Both the position numbers and the translations under genes were made by a program. A stretch of 64,000 bases of DNA from Cylicocyclus nassatus (taxonomy: Eukaryota > Nematoda > Chromadorea > Rhabditida > Strongylidae). Shown here one piece after another: positions 32,188-42,496 of the stretch; the stretch's first letter is position 1, and each line of letters starts with the position of its first letter. The stretch is taken from positions 14,317,834 through 14,381,833 of the forward strand of contig CATQJL010000001.1 of the NCBI GenBank assembly GCA_958299035.1, given 5' to 3'. Under the pieces are notes generated by a model that was not told the DNA's origin, ran no database searches, and worked only from the letters and a program-made list of their open reading frames with translations.

Positions 32188-34981
32188 TTATGTTGCCACA
32201 ACAGCTTTGTTGGTGAAGAGTTCACCATAGGACAGCGGTGGGACGATGTTAGGAGCTAGCTGGTAGAGGAATGGTGGTCCTTTATTCTTCTGAATTAGTG
32301 TGACAACACTTCCTGGTGGGAATCTGAAAGATTTGTTCGTTGTAGAGGTTTTACCCAATGAGTCCTTACCTAACACCCAAAGTCGTTTGATCAATGACTT
32401 CATTACCCAGGGTATCGATGCTCATCTGATACTCGAACGAAGTGATAGGAGTGCCCGAATCGCTCGTAGTCGATCTTCCTTTCTGATCTCCTTGAGAACT
32501 TGCTGAAATGCAGGAACTTTGTCTTATTACTGTGCTTCTAGCATAGCTACCGTATACCTATCGCAAGGGCAACGGCCATTGTGATGGCATGTCCAACCAC
32601 AACCAGTGGTTGCTTTCGTTGTTCACCAGATAGGCTGCGCAGCACGAAATCGATGCGAGCTAGTCCTTCTTGCTCAGTTTCTCTGTCGTAAAGCTTTTGA
32701 ATGGCTTCCATTGTCATAACAGGGGAGCTAAAATGTGTTTGGATTAGCGTTGACAATAGTTTTGTAGGACATTGACTGCGGGAGGCACAGATTCAAATTT
32801 CGCGCCGTGTGTACCCATCGTGTCGGGAAGTGCAGTGGCCTATAACCGCGCGCCGTGGCAGTGCGGCGGGATTGGCCGCTGCGCGTCCCGACACGATAAG
32901 TAGCGTCAGGGGACGTGGCTTCGGATCGCTTCTGTCTGAAGGTAGGAGATGTGCCTTCCGCATTGCCTTTATGTGATAGGATCGAGCTCACTAGTTCGTA
33001 TCAATCGGATACATCTTGCAGATGAGATCAAGACTAAAATCAGGCAGTGATTCGCTTCCAGCACGATACCATGAAAGCGGTTCAAGCAGACCCGGTTCTA
33101 TCTGAAAGACCCAAAATTCGTTACAAGTTACCTAATGTCGGTAAACTACTACTCACCACTAAGCCTGCTTTCAGGAAACGTGCCATTGCGTCTGCAGTTT
33201 GAATGGAGCGAAGAGTTGGCGTACAGACTATGAACTGCGGTGAAACTCCACGATTGCAAATTCCACGTGCTGTCAGTTGGGCAGAGTATTTTCCTGAAAG
33301 AAGTCCCATAGCTGTTCCTTAAAGTTGCTGAGTGGAGAGGTCTCTGGGCCAACGTGAGATTGCGTGCAAAGTTACCCGTGCCAGTGGCGTGCCAGTGGCG
33401 TTCCAGCGTGTTAGCGCATTTATGGAGTGTGTTTGACTGATTAACATGTAGTGCGTCCCATATGAGTTTCGTCGCGGCGCTAGCACGGCAACAGCGCTGG
33501 AACGGGACTGGAGCAGAGCTGGAACGGCGCTGGCACCGGGCGGCACAGTCAACACTTGAATCAGCTTGACGCGCGGATTATCGATCAACTGCAAGTGTAC
33601 TGCGGCAAGAGAGCTTTGTTTTGTGTGAAGATCTCCATTCATCACAACCTGTCCATATCCTGAAACCCTAGCGAATGAACTACACCTACCGAATGGGGTT
33701 ATCGGTGGGTTATCAACGAATACTTTTCCATAGAGCAGCTTCTTGGTCATATTGTTGTGTGGGATGTTGAGATCGGTCGGTGTGAGCTGAAACATTTGCT
33801 TATGAGCTTTACATTAGCCAGGGAAGTTCCAGAAGCGTACATAGCCATGTGGTGCTTCCGTATCCGCCCAGTCCGGTCCAAAGACGCGGTCGACACGCTC
33901 GGCTGAGCGCATTAAGATGATCAGACGACCGCTTTGTCTCTTTCCGGATACTCTCGGCCAGTACGAGCAGGTCATCACACCAGGCTGAAATGATCATGGT
34001 AAGCGTGGTAGACCAAGCGCCCTTACCCACCTCATACTGGGTATCAGGCGTGAGAGTTGAGCTAACCGAACTTGACGTGCCACGTTTGCCCTTCTTCGAC
34101 TTCTTTTTACTCTTCGACTTTCTCCTTCTTCCAAACGATCCCAAAGATCTGAGAGATTCTCTAAGGCTTCTTTTCTTTCTGCTCTTATGACTCTTATCAC
34201 TCTTGCTCTTCTTGCTTCTCTTGCTTTTCTTGCTCCTCTTGCTTCGCCTCGATTTCCCGCTCTTCGTTCGGCTTTTGTCACTCTTGCTCGACGACTTGCT
34301 TCTCTTACTTTTCTTACTTCTCTTGCTTTTCTTACTCTTTCTCTTCCTCTTATTGCTGCAGCTCAGAAAACTACCGCGGCCGCTTTTCTTGCTCCCTTTT
34401 TTGCTTGATTTCGATTTACTGCGACTCTTGCGCTCTCTGGGACCACTACCACCGGCAGCTCCTCGACTCGACCTTGGTTTTTTCTCGGGATCAGACTTCC
34501 CTCCTCTTTCTCGTGGTCCCGACTTGGCCGTTTTCACCATTTGTTTCTCATTCTGCTCTGGGCCAGGACCAGTGCCCATACCAGTGCCAGTGCCAGTTCC
34601 AGTCCCAGTCCCAGTCCCAGTCCCAGTTCCAGTATGAGCTCCACTCATGGATGCGGATCTTTTGCTTCTTCTCCCACTTTTGTGTGATTTCGGGTGTGGG
34701 CTCTTTCCCCTGGAATGGCTTCGTCCACCACGACTTCGGCTTCTTTGGCTTCGTCCACCACGACTTCGGCTTCTTCCCCTACGAGAAGACTTTGGCCGTG
34801 ACCCTGTGTTGCTCCGGCTTCTGCTTCGCCTTCGTTGAGATCTCTTCGATCTCTTCGACCTCCTCGACCTCTTGGACCTCTTCTTCGATTTGCGACTTCC
34901 ATGCGACGATCTGCTCTTTTTGCTCTTCTTGCGGAATGATGGCATACTGTAGTCTTCCTGAAGAAGCTGGAGATAAGGCAT
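32188..34981 (-). CDS. Lys/Ser/Arg-rich protein fused to a histidine-phosphatase-like domain (right copy)
   Basis: Eight exons on the minus strand (34031-34981, 33841-33984, 33690-33786, 33157-33293, 32992-33101, 32558-32727, 32370-32502, 32188-32323) have exactly the lengths of the left copy and give 625 residues. The substitutions are mostly conservative (Asp-Pro-Glu-Lys for Asn-Pro-Glu-Ser around residue 165, Arg for Lys in the basic repeats). The degenerate catalytic motif RSAE, the retained VVVGHA and the 54-bp second intron are all preserved. Loss of the first histidine is therefore shared, not a sequencing slip. Introns differ more than exons: intron 4 is largely unlike its counterpart at 12023-12078. 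This pattern suggests purifying selection on the protein. A UBASH3/Sts-like family is inferred. Confidence 0.85.
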
Positions 34982-35066
34982 CGGCTTGATAGTCCCATGA
35001 CGATGGCAGCAGACCTGATTACATCTGACGTGGAAAGCAAACTGAGCAATCTAACATGATCGCAGC

Positions 35067-35076
35067 CTTATATAGG
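35067..35076 (-). promoter_or_regulatory. TATA-like box of the right phosphatase-like gene
   Basis: Minus-strand CTATATAAGG at the same distance from the ATG as in the left arm. Conservation between arms, in noncoding sequence that otherwise varies, supports a promoter role. Confidence 0.5.
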
Positions 35077-35372
35077 ACCATGTTTGTTATCATTGGGTTT
35101 AGATCTTATCATTCAAACATCACATTACTTTTTGGAAACCTATTTGTCTGAGCAGTGGCCATAATGATCTATTGTCTTGTAGAAAAATGAAATAGAGGTA
35201 GAAGCCTCAAAAGCTTGGATAGATTAAGCCGTAAGTGAAAAATCAAATTCGGCAGAAGATTTGAAATACGTTATTCTTTTTTCATTAACGATCATCTTTG
35301 CAGAGGTCTACTAAGCGCGCGGATTGAATCTAAAGGCAAAGTCTAAGCAACCCCGACTAGAACCTTGCTTAA

Positions 35373-35819
35373 AGGCAGTGTCCGGGCAAAAACTCGATCT
35401 TGAGATTTTTTACTTACCCGGGCCTATTCGCTACGCTGAATCCGAAAATGCACATTAGCGCGAAAACGGCGACAAACGGCTCCAACACGGGAGGGAAATC
35501 AGCAGGTGGGCGGGGTCCTCCCCACTGTGAAATCACATTCCCAGCTTCCAGAGCGATCTTCTCGGTTCCAATTTCAAGTCATGCATTCGCACCTGGCCGG
35601 TGGAGATCTCAGAGCGCTAGGTGAATTGGGAAGATCGCTCCAGAAGCTGGGATGCGAAATTCACAGTGGGGAGGACCCCGCCCACTTTCGATTCCCCTCC
35701 TGCGTTAGAGCCCTTTTTTGCCTTTTTTGCGCATTCCAATTTGGATTTTCGGATTCAGCATAGTGAATAGGCCCGGGGGGCACAAAATCTCAATTCGACT
35801 TTTTGCTCGGACACTGCCT
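35373..35819. mobile_element. Palindromic MITE with AGGCAGTGTCC ends (right copy)
   Basis: Right-arm counterpart of 9361-9804 with ends AGGCAGTGTCCGGGCAAAAA and TTTTTGCTCGGACACTGCCT. It sits 25 bases from the 3' tail of the CR1-type LINE, which inserted later. Confidence 0.75.
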
Positions 35820-36361
35820 TCAAAAGCATGCCCCAGGAGGATATTTTTTATTTTATTTTATTTTATCTCTGCATACAATGATGCGCCAAACGAACGTGAT
35901 AGTTCAATAAGTTTGTCTCGCTTTGAAATAAATGATGAGGAATAAAGAGCTAATTTCTCGAAAGATCAAACTATATAGTAAAAAGAAAATTTGTAGCCTA
36001 CACTCAATAGGATTATAGATGTAAGTATGATGAGGAAGGATGGTTGTCATGCTGCAGCCATGGTGTGAATAACCTTTGAGTTATCACTCTCAAGCGAAAA
36101 AAGAGAAAGACACCTGAGCGAATGGGCTAATCCATGCGTGCCCAGGCGGGTTAACCTCTTTGAGCTTTCTCTTACATCGCTCCCATGGGTAGAAAGGCAG
36201 CAAAGTATAAAAGCATTTGTACGATAGGCCTATGAGTGAGGCTAAATAAAGTTAAGGAGAGAATCAAAGTGGTTTGATTTTTGGGGAAGCTAGCTCTTGC
36301 ACATATATTAGTAAACACAAAACACTCAAAACAAAATCCAAATCAACTATAACAGAGGAAA

Positions 36362-39265
36362 TTAAGTGATCTCAGAATATTTTACTTGCATTAAATTAAG
36401 TGCATTAATTCTGCGTTTAAAAGCAGCTACAGTGGGAGCTTGCAGCGGGGTACACGGTAATGCACGAAGCCAGCGAGGAATTCTATAAAAAAAACTGTTG
36501 AACACAAAGCGAAAACGTTTTCTTAAAATACGTGAATAATAAATGCTAAACCCACCATTTCTACTAGTCGGTCTGAAAATCCAGTACTTACTCGCACTGA
36601 GTCTAAGCTCTTTGCGAATGAGTCGAAAAGCAAAGACAAGATCTAGATATACACGTCTATGTTCTAAACTCTTCATTGCCAAGGACCTGAGTCGAGTCTC
36701 GTAAGTGGGCATTTCAACAAAGTTGAATTTTCGTCGGCACCTCATATATAGTATTCGAGTAAATGTTTGTTGAACTTTCTCTAGTTTTCGTATGTCTTTC
36801 TTGAGAAAAGGACTCCAAACAACAGAGCAGTATTCTAGATGAGGTAATACGTAAGCATTATAAAGCCGTTTGAGAATCAGAGGATTTTCAGTATGGACAT
36901 TTCGAAAAATAGCAAACAACACTGAAAATGCTTTGTTGACTGCATGTTCAATATGATTAGTAAATTTTAATTCGGGATCTACAAAAACACCCAAGTCCTT
37001 GGCAATGGAGCAGTTTTTCAATTTGATTCCATTTATCTCATAAATTGGCAAGTCTTCATCTCCAAAATGCATTACAAAACTTTTTTCTAGGTTCACAGGT
37101 ATACCAGAGAGAGCAGCCCAGTTCATCATTTTTCCAAGAGACGCTCGTATTGCTGAACGAACCTGTAGTTTATTTTCATTACTATAACTTCCATATATCT
37201 TTATATCATCGGCATACATCTGAATTGTCAGATGTATGGATGTGCTCAAGATAGATGGAAGTTCAGCAGTGTATAGTAGAAAGAGTAATGGAGAAAGGAC
37301 TGCTCCTTGTGGAACACCACTTGTGCAGGGTTGTCGATCAGAAAAGTGGTGTTCAACCTTGACGGTCATGCCTCTGTTGTGCAAATATGACTTTAACCAA
37401 TTCAATATGTTTCCTTTTAGACCAATTTGTTCCAGCCTGTTCAAAAGCTTTCCATGATGAACTCTATCAAATGCCTTGGAAAGATCAACGTAGATCACAT
37501 CAATGGAATTACCAATATTAAGTGCTAAATTCCAATCAAAAACTGAGTCTACAAGATTAGTGGCAGTAGATGACCCTTCCATAAAACCGTGTTGATTCAT
37601 AGGGATCACGTTAATTTTTCCAAGCCATGAGAGTAATCTGTTACGCAAAACTTTCTCCATTACTTTTACGGCTGTGGGAGTCAGACTGATGGGCCGAAAA
37701 TCTGAAAGAAGGCGTGCGTTGGAGACCTTAGGAATCACAGTGACTATTGCCTCCTTCCAGATTTGCGGCACCTCACCAAGCATCATCGATATGTTAAACA
37801 TATGCGCAAGAGGAATAGAAAGAGATGAGGCACATTTTTTAAAAACAATTTGTGGGATTCCATCAAACGGTTCACTGAGAGATGGGCTTAAACCAGCCAA
37901 AATCTTCTGAATCTCCCAAGGACTAAAGTGAACGTTTGATAAAGACCGGTAACCAGTAGAAATGGGTGCAGTACAATTTATGCGTTCAGCTTGATCACTG
38001 GAGTCAAAAATAGCAGCGAAATAGCGCGCTAAAGCTTGTGCTTTTTCTGCATTCGTGTGATAGGTGCGGCCCATTTGGTCAGTTATGGTCGGCAGATGAC
38101 GATTAGGCTTGATTTTTTGATTTATGTAATCAAAAAAGAATTTGGAGTTTGCTTTTTTGGCCAGATTATGTTCTCGATTGGATAGATATCTCTTTAGATG
38201 GTAGTCGACATCTTTGCATACCTTCTTGTACATGGTATTGGATAGAGGATCTGATGTGTTATTGAATAACCTTTCTTTCTGCGCAAGAAGTTTTCGTATA
38301 TGATTAGGGTATTGCAAATGAGGTTGGGCCATAGAGAAGGGAACAAATTCCGAGAAGGTCTTGTACATAAAGGTGCAAAATCTGTAGTAAACGTCATCAG
38401 CGGACCAGTATTGATCAAACAAGCTTAGCCAATCAATATTGGCAAGGTAGCTGTTGAGAGAAACGTAGTCAACCTTTCGAAAGTCGGGTCGAGGCAGTAC
38501 ATTAGGGGTGAAGGCTTTTATAGAAACAAAAAATTGAACTATTCGGTGATCAGAAGTTGCGAGAGGAGACATAGTAAGAATTTCAGAGATATTAGAAGAG
38601 GTAGACAAAACAAGATCCAGAATATGGTTGCAGTGTGTTGGTTCTTGGACATACTGTGTGAAGCCAGAGCGATGAAAGAATTCAAAAAAAGTTTCAGAAG
38701 TCTTGTTGAGAGGAGATGTATTGATCCAATCAATTTGTAAGTTAAAATCGCCTAAAAGAATTGTATTTTCATTTTCACTCACAAAATTACATAATAGTTC
38801 AATCAACTTATAGTCGCTTGAAGTAGTACTATTTGGTGGACGGTAGACTGCGATAAAACGCATACAAGTATGCTGTTGTTGTGAGGTTACATCGATACAA
38901 AGGATATTAGACATAGTGCTACTATCAGATACGAATGATTTCACTGGGAGAATCATTTTAGATAGGCAGCAAATACCGCCTCCCTTACGGCTTCGTCTAT
39001 CTGAACGTAAAACCAAATAAGGCAACTCCCCCACAATCTCGCTATCTTCAATCTTATTCGTCAACCACGTTTCAGTCACAAAAAGTATGTCGGGTTTATT
39101 CTCTATCAAAAAGGCTCGAAGGTGATGCAGTTTGTTTACAAGACTTCTGGCATTCAACATAGTAATCTTTATTCTATCTCGCATACCATGCTGGATCATT
39201 GGTTTCCCGACCTCTTTACGGGTATCTCCGACACTCTGATAACTTGCCCTCTGTATACTACCCAC
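36362..39265 (-). CDS. LINE ORF2: apurinic-type endonuclease plus reverse transcriptase
   Basis: 967 residues without a stop. The N-terminal AP-type endonuclease shows MLNARS (36-41), ETWL (about 66), GDFNL (about 171) and SDHR (about 238). The reverse transcriptase shows FRPISL (about 522), DLSKAFDRVHH (about 593), GVPQGAVLSPLLF (about 649) and the catalytic YADD (about 683). A C-terminal region carrying WSPFLKKDIRKLEKVQ follows, typical of CR1/Jockey-group LINEs; no RNase H is seen. It nicks the target and primes reverse transcription of its own RNA. The start overlaps the end of ORF1 by 70 nt, suggesting reinitiation or leaky scanning. All catalytic motifs look intact. Confidence 0.95.
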   Translation of the reverse strand: MGSIQRASYQSVGDTRKEVGKPMIQHGMRDRIKITMLNARSLVNKLHHLRAFLIENKPDILFVTETWLTNKIEDSEIVGELPYLVLRSDRRSRKGGGICCLSKMILPVKSFVSDSSTMSNILCIDVTSQQQHTCMRFIAVYRPPNSTTSSDYKLIELLCNFVSENENTILLGDFNLQIDWINTSPLNKTSETFFEFFHRSGFTQYVQEPTHCNHILDLVLSTSSNISEILTMSPLATSDHRIVQFFVSIKAFTPNVLPRPDFRKVDYVSLNSYLANIDWLSLFDQYWSADDVYYRFCTFMYKTFSEFVPFSMAQPHLQYPNHIRKLLAQKERLFNNTSDPLSNTMYKKVCKDVDYHLKRYLSNREHNLAKKANSKFFFDYINQKIKPNRHLPTITDQMGRTYHTNAEKAQALARYFAAIFDSSDQAERINCTAPISTGYRSLSNVHFSPWEIQKILAGLSPSLSEPFDGIPQIVFKKCASSLSIPLAHMFNISMMLGEVPQIWKEAIVTVIPKVSNARLLSDFRPISLTPTAVKVMEKVLRNRLLSWLGKINVIPMNQHGFMEGSSTATNLVDSVFDWNLALNIGNSIDVIYVDLSKAFDRVHHGKLLNRLEQIGLKGNILNWLKSYLHNRGMTVKVEHHFSDRQPCTSGVPQGAVLSPLLFLLYTAELPSILSTSIHLTIQMYADDIKIYGSYSNENKLQVRSAIRASLGKMMNWAALSGIPVNLEKSFVMHFGDEDLPIYEINGIKLKNCSIAKDLGVFVDPELKFTNHIEHAVNKAFSVLFAIFRNVHTENPLILKRLYNAYVLPHLEYCSVVWSPFLKKDIRKLEKVQQTFTRILYMRCRRKFNFVEMPTYETRLRSLAMKSLEHRRVYLDLVFAFRLIRKELRLSASKYWIFRPTSRNGGFSIYYSRILRKRFRFVFNSFFYRIPRWLRALPCTPLQAPTVAAFKRRINALNLMQVKYSEIT

Positions 39266-39879
39266 TCCCGATCTGATTTCCCTTTGTTCCTCTCACGTGC
39301 TTCCTGCCTTAGGTCATATTCGCGCTTACGTTCCTCCTCTGTCATACTCCTTCGTATGTACACGTTGGAATGACTTGTCTGACGAAGGAGGCGTGCATTT
39401 GCCAAAGCTCTCCTCCAATAAAAGGAGGAGGGCATGACAACTTTGCTCAAGCGTGAACGCGAATTGTTCGGTTTACCCATCCAGTAAACCTCCGAAGGGG
39501 CACAGTCGACATCCACAACGTCGAGAATCTCACAAACTTTGTCTTGTAGATAAACTCGACGTTCGGATGGGCGCAGCCCCTCCGGAGGTTCCTGGATTCC
39601 ACTTATGACCAGGCTTCGAGAACGTTTCTCTGCCTCTAGGACCTCAGAAAATCCAGAAGAAATTTTTTCGGCTAACACAGAAAGCATTTTTTGGATTGTT
39701 GGATCCCTATTAAGCTCGGAGGTCGATTTGATCAGGTCATGTATTGACATAGCACTAAATTCATTTCCTTGATCTACATTGACACTAATCCGATTCTCCT
39801 GTGTTTTCTGAGAGGCGCTGAGTCCTTGGATTTTGTTAGAGCGAGTACGCGCCATGTGATTTTGATAGTTCAGTATCAA
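39196..39879 (-). CDS. LINE ORF1: nucleic-acid-binding chaperone-like protein
   Basis: 227 residues on the same strand as ORF2, overlapping its 5' end. It has a basic, polar N-terminus, then a helical stretch (about 50-85). The region LVISGIQEPPE...RRVYLQDKVCEILDVVDVDCAP...VYWMG resembles the RRM-like 'esterase-less' ORF1 type found in nematode CR1/Sam-like LINEs. The C-terminus is basic (EERKREYDLRQEARERNKGKSDREW). No zinc knuckles are seen. Its likely role is RNP assembly on the element RNA, inferred from position. Confidence 0.8.
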   Translation of the reverse strand: MILNYQNHMARTRSNKIQGLSASQKTQENRISVNVDQGNEFSAMSIHDLIKSTSELNRDPTIQKMLSVLAEKISSGFSEVLEAEKRSRSLVISGIQEPPEGLRPSERRVYLQDKVCEILDVVDVDCAPSEVYWMGKPNNSRSRLSKVVMPSSFYWRRALANARLLRQTSHSNVYIRRSMTEEERKREYDLRQEARERNKGKSDREWVVYRGQVIRVSEIPVKRSGNQ

Positions 39880-40566
39880 GAAAAAACTCAGAAATCCAAA
39901 AGAGTCAAATTAGTAAGGAAAAGAATAGCACTACCAATCAAAATCGGCCTCAAGGGGATCCAATCAAACCAAAAAAAGTTCAAAAGGATGCAATATAGAC
40001 AATTAAATAGAAGCAAAAAGATTTACGTGAGAGAGAGCCGAAGAATGCAACCGCACGTGGCGTCGACACGTTCGTGAATGTGTTGGTCTATATGTGTTAA
40101 TGTCTATATAATATCTGTGTTGGTCCGGCCTCTGAATGGGAAAAATGGACGTGGAACCCACGAAAGTACTATCAAGCCACGCCTCTCTATCAAGCTCCGC
40201 CTATCCGAGGATTGAAAGTTGCCCACTCCTTACATTAGAGAGTTCCCAGAAATTGGGCTTTTTGGTTCTTCCTAACGTTTTGCACTTCATGACTGTGATC
40301 AGGACCACAGAAAGGCCCCAAAATGACAAAAACGTAGAAGCATAAATTTTGGATAGATGTTGCCTTTAAATGCGCAGAGCGGATCTTCGATCTGACAAGT
40401 GCGCTTTCGCTGCATCACCGTCTGGTCTCTCCTCAAATCAGTGCTCTCTCGTCTGTCCGCAGTCACGCCCTACCCATGCGTAGAATGCCGTCTATTCAGT
40501 ATCGAGCCGGTATGAATAATAAGAGTAAGTATTTATTGTTTCATATTTACAAAACAGCAACAACAA

Positions 40567-41334
40567 TCATAGGTTCCGCAGTCTTCGCACGTCATCCTTG
40601 TAGAATTTGCTGTAATCGATATCTAGCGATGATCCCGAGTATTGATCGACAAGATCATAGACTTTCTTAGGAAGCTGTTTCTCTGTAAAAAAAACAAAAG
40701 CTTGGAAATGTTTTTGTAGAAGCTAACGGATGAACCTTCGGCGCTCCGTTTCCCTCGTCGTTCAGCTTCGAATCGTTCATAGGCTTGTTGAAATTCAGAA
40801 TACCTAAAGTCAGCAATTACTTCAATTTGATTGAGCGGCGGGGACCGTGACGCCTATGAGTCGCGTTACAAGCGCACATGCATTATTGATTTTGTCGCAC
40901 GAGTTTGCGCATGTCCTTTGCTTCCAAAATCAATAGAAAAATAAAAATATAGTAAAAATAGAAAAAATAAAAGAAATGAAAATAAATTGGTATACCTTTG
41001 CGGCGGCAATATTTTGCTTATGTAAGCGTCAATATGTTCCTTTACTTGATCCTCGTCTGCACCTTGCTGTCGAGCTTCCGTTACTAGCTCGTGTAGAGTT
41101 TCCTGGAAGAAAACACAATTTTTGCAAAAAAGGGGACCGCATTTGTTGTACCTGCTGGTCCTCGGTCAAAAACGTTGCATAGGGAGACATTGGACATCCC
41201 CGTTTCGCTCGTATTGAGTTTCCAGTACTGGACAAGCAGTCTGTATTGGTTGAAAGGCAGAAGCTAGAGAAATACAGGAGCAGAATAGCAAGAACTTGAC
41301 AGGTGATTCTTGCCATGCTTCTGAATGAATTCAT
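40567..41334 (-). CDS. Small secreted protein with two dibasic cleavage sites (right copy)
   Basis: Minus-strand mirror of 8097-8870 with exons 41152-41334, 40996-41102, 40736-40803 and 40567-40682 of identical lengths, 157 residues. The signal peptide (QVLAILLLYFSSFCLS), the RAKR and RGKR sites and the C-terminal RRLRNL are kept. Changes in exon 1 include Thr to Ile, Phe to Leu, Ser to Asn and Ser to Leu, mostly in the signal peptide and the short segment before RAKR. That pattern suggests the processed middle and C-terminal parts are constrained. The biochemical role is unknown. Confidence 0.75.
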
Positions 41335-41574
41335 TGACTTGAATGAACAGAAACATTGCGAAATAGTCAAACAATAGAGTCTAACAAAAGAAAAGATAAA
41401 AACGAACGTAAAATCATCGTCAAAATAGGGATAGTCGAGAGGTCTTGAGAGAGCTCTGCGGAAATACTAAAAAGCAATCGTAAAGTGTAAAAGTAACAGA
41501 TTCACTCAGGCCAAATGAAGGATTGAAACGAAGTAAATAAAGTGAAGTAACTCTATCAAAAAATTTCACAATTA

Positions 41575-42494
41575 TTAGGTTGGTGCAAAAGTAATGCGCG
41601 TTTTGCGAGTTCTCACTTTGACGTGCTATAACTTTCTAAAAACTCCATATCTTTCAGGGCGGCAAAATCCACCAGAGGCACCAAACCTCTCTCTATACAG
41701 CGCACGTTGATTTGTGCTAATATCGCAAAACGGTGAAAAAATATGGATTGATAAACAAAAAAAAATTTTTTTTGGAAACCTCGTTTTTAACTGATCATAA
41801 GTTCCTTCAAGATTTTTTGGTATAAATGAAAAGTTGACTGACTTGTAGCCGCGAGCCAGTAGTACAAATAAAAGTTGAAAGGGGCTCAAACAAAGAAGAT
41901 TTGAGGAAAGGAAAAAATAATATTTAAAATTGCCCGCTTTTTTCGACATTTTTTCGTAGCCCTCAAAATCCCAAAACATGGAGATTTTTCATTTTCTGTG
42001 TACTGAACAGCTTCCAAGTTTCTGCAAAAACTGTCAACAAGAGGTCCACCCTTACCCTTACAGGAGTGAGCAAAACTTTGGCGATTGCCTTCTTCAAAGG
42101 AAATCTATGGGCCACAGAATGTTCAAAACCATCACTCATGTTGGGGCACCGAAATCTCAGTCTAAATAATTTCTGAGAAAACAGCAAAGCGTGCATAACG
42201 TAGAAAATTTCTACTACATACAGTAGTTAAATTTTCAAAAGAGTGCGATTTTTCGCGCTCAAATTCTGGCCAAAAAACTAAGTGCAATGAAATTCTGGTT
42301 TCGAGTGCGGTTGTATGAAGCTCTATAAATTTTTAACGATTGAGGCTAGAAGCTTCTTTCAACCACCATTGAATAGAGCATGAAAGAAGCTTCTTCAAGG
42401 TATGCTGTGTAAGTTTCATAGGAGAAACTTCGATGGAGAAAAGCTTCTTGAAATAAGGGCTAGAAAAACGCGCATTACTTTTGCACCAACCTAA
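41575..42494. mobile_element. Bandit/Hsmar1-like mariner MITE, right arm only
   Basis: The ends TTAGGTTGGTGCAAAAGTAA and its complement sit inside a duplicated TA (41573-41574, 42495-42496). The left arm has the empty site with one TA (CCAATATGTAATTGTG near 7850-7865). These ends closely resemble those of Hsmar1/MADE1, the mariner group that also includes hookworm bandit. The 920-bp interior has no transposase signature; its longest frame is a 117-residue minus-strand frame of no recognised family. It is probably nonautonomous. Confidence 0.9.
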
Positions 42495-42496
42495 TA

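Larger units (their letters stand above)
35845..40110 (-). mobile_element. Full-length CR1/Jockey-type LINE, right arm only
   Basis: Inserted in the minus orientation into the homologue of GGATATCTGTGTTGG, found intact in the left arm near 9333-9347. The 3' end (left) is a (TAAAA)n tail at 35845-35866. The short word ATAT occurs on both sides and may be a small target duplication. About 230 bp of 5' noncoding sequence, two overlapping uninterrupted ORFs and about 500 bp of 3' noncoding sequence are present. The insertion is clean and intact, consistent with recent activity. Confidence 0.93.

Noticed and set aside
41626..41979. 117-codon minus-strand frame in the mariner MITE as a transposase remnant
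   Set aside because: No D,D34D-type residues or helix-turn-helix motifs; the translation is Phe/Ser/Leu-rich and looks like chance.
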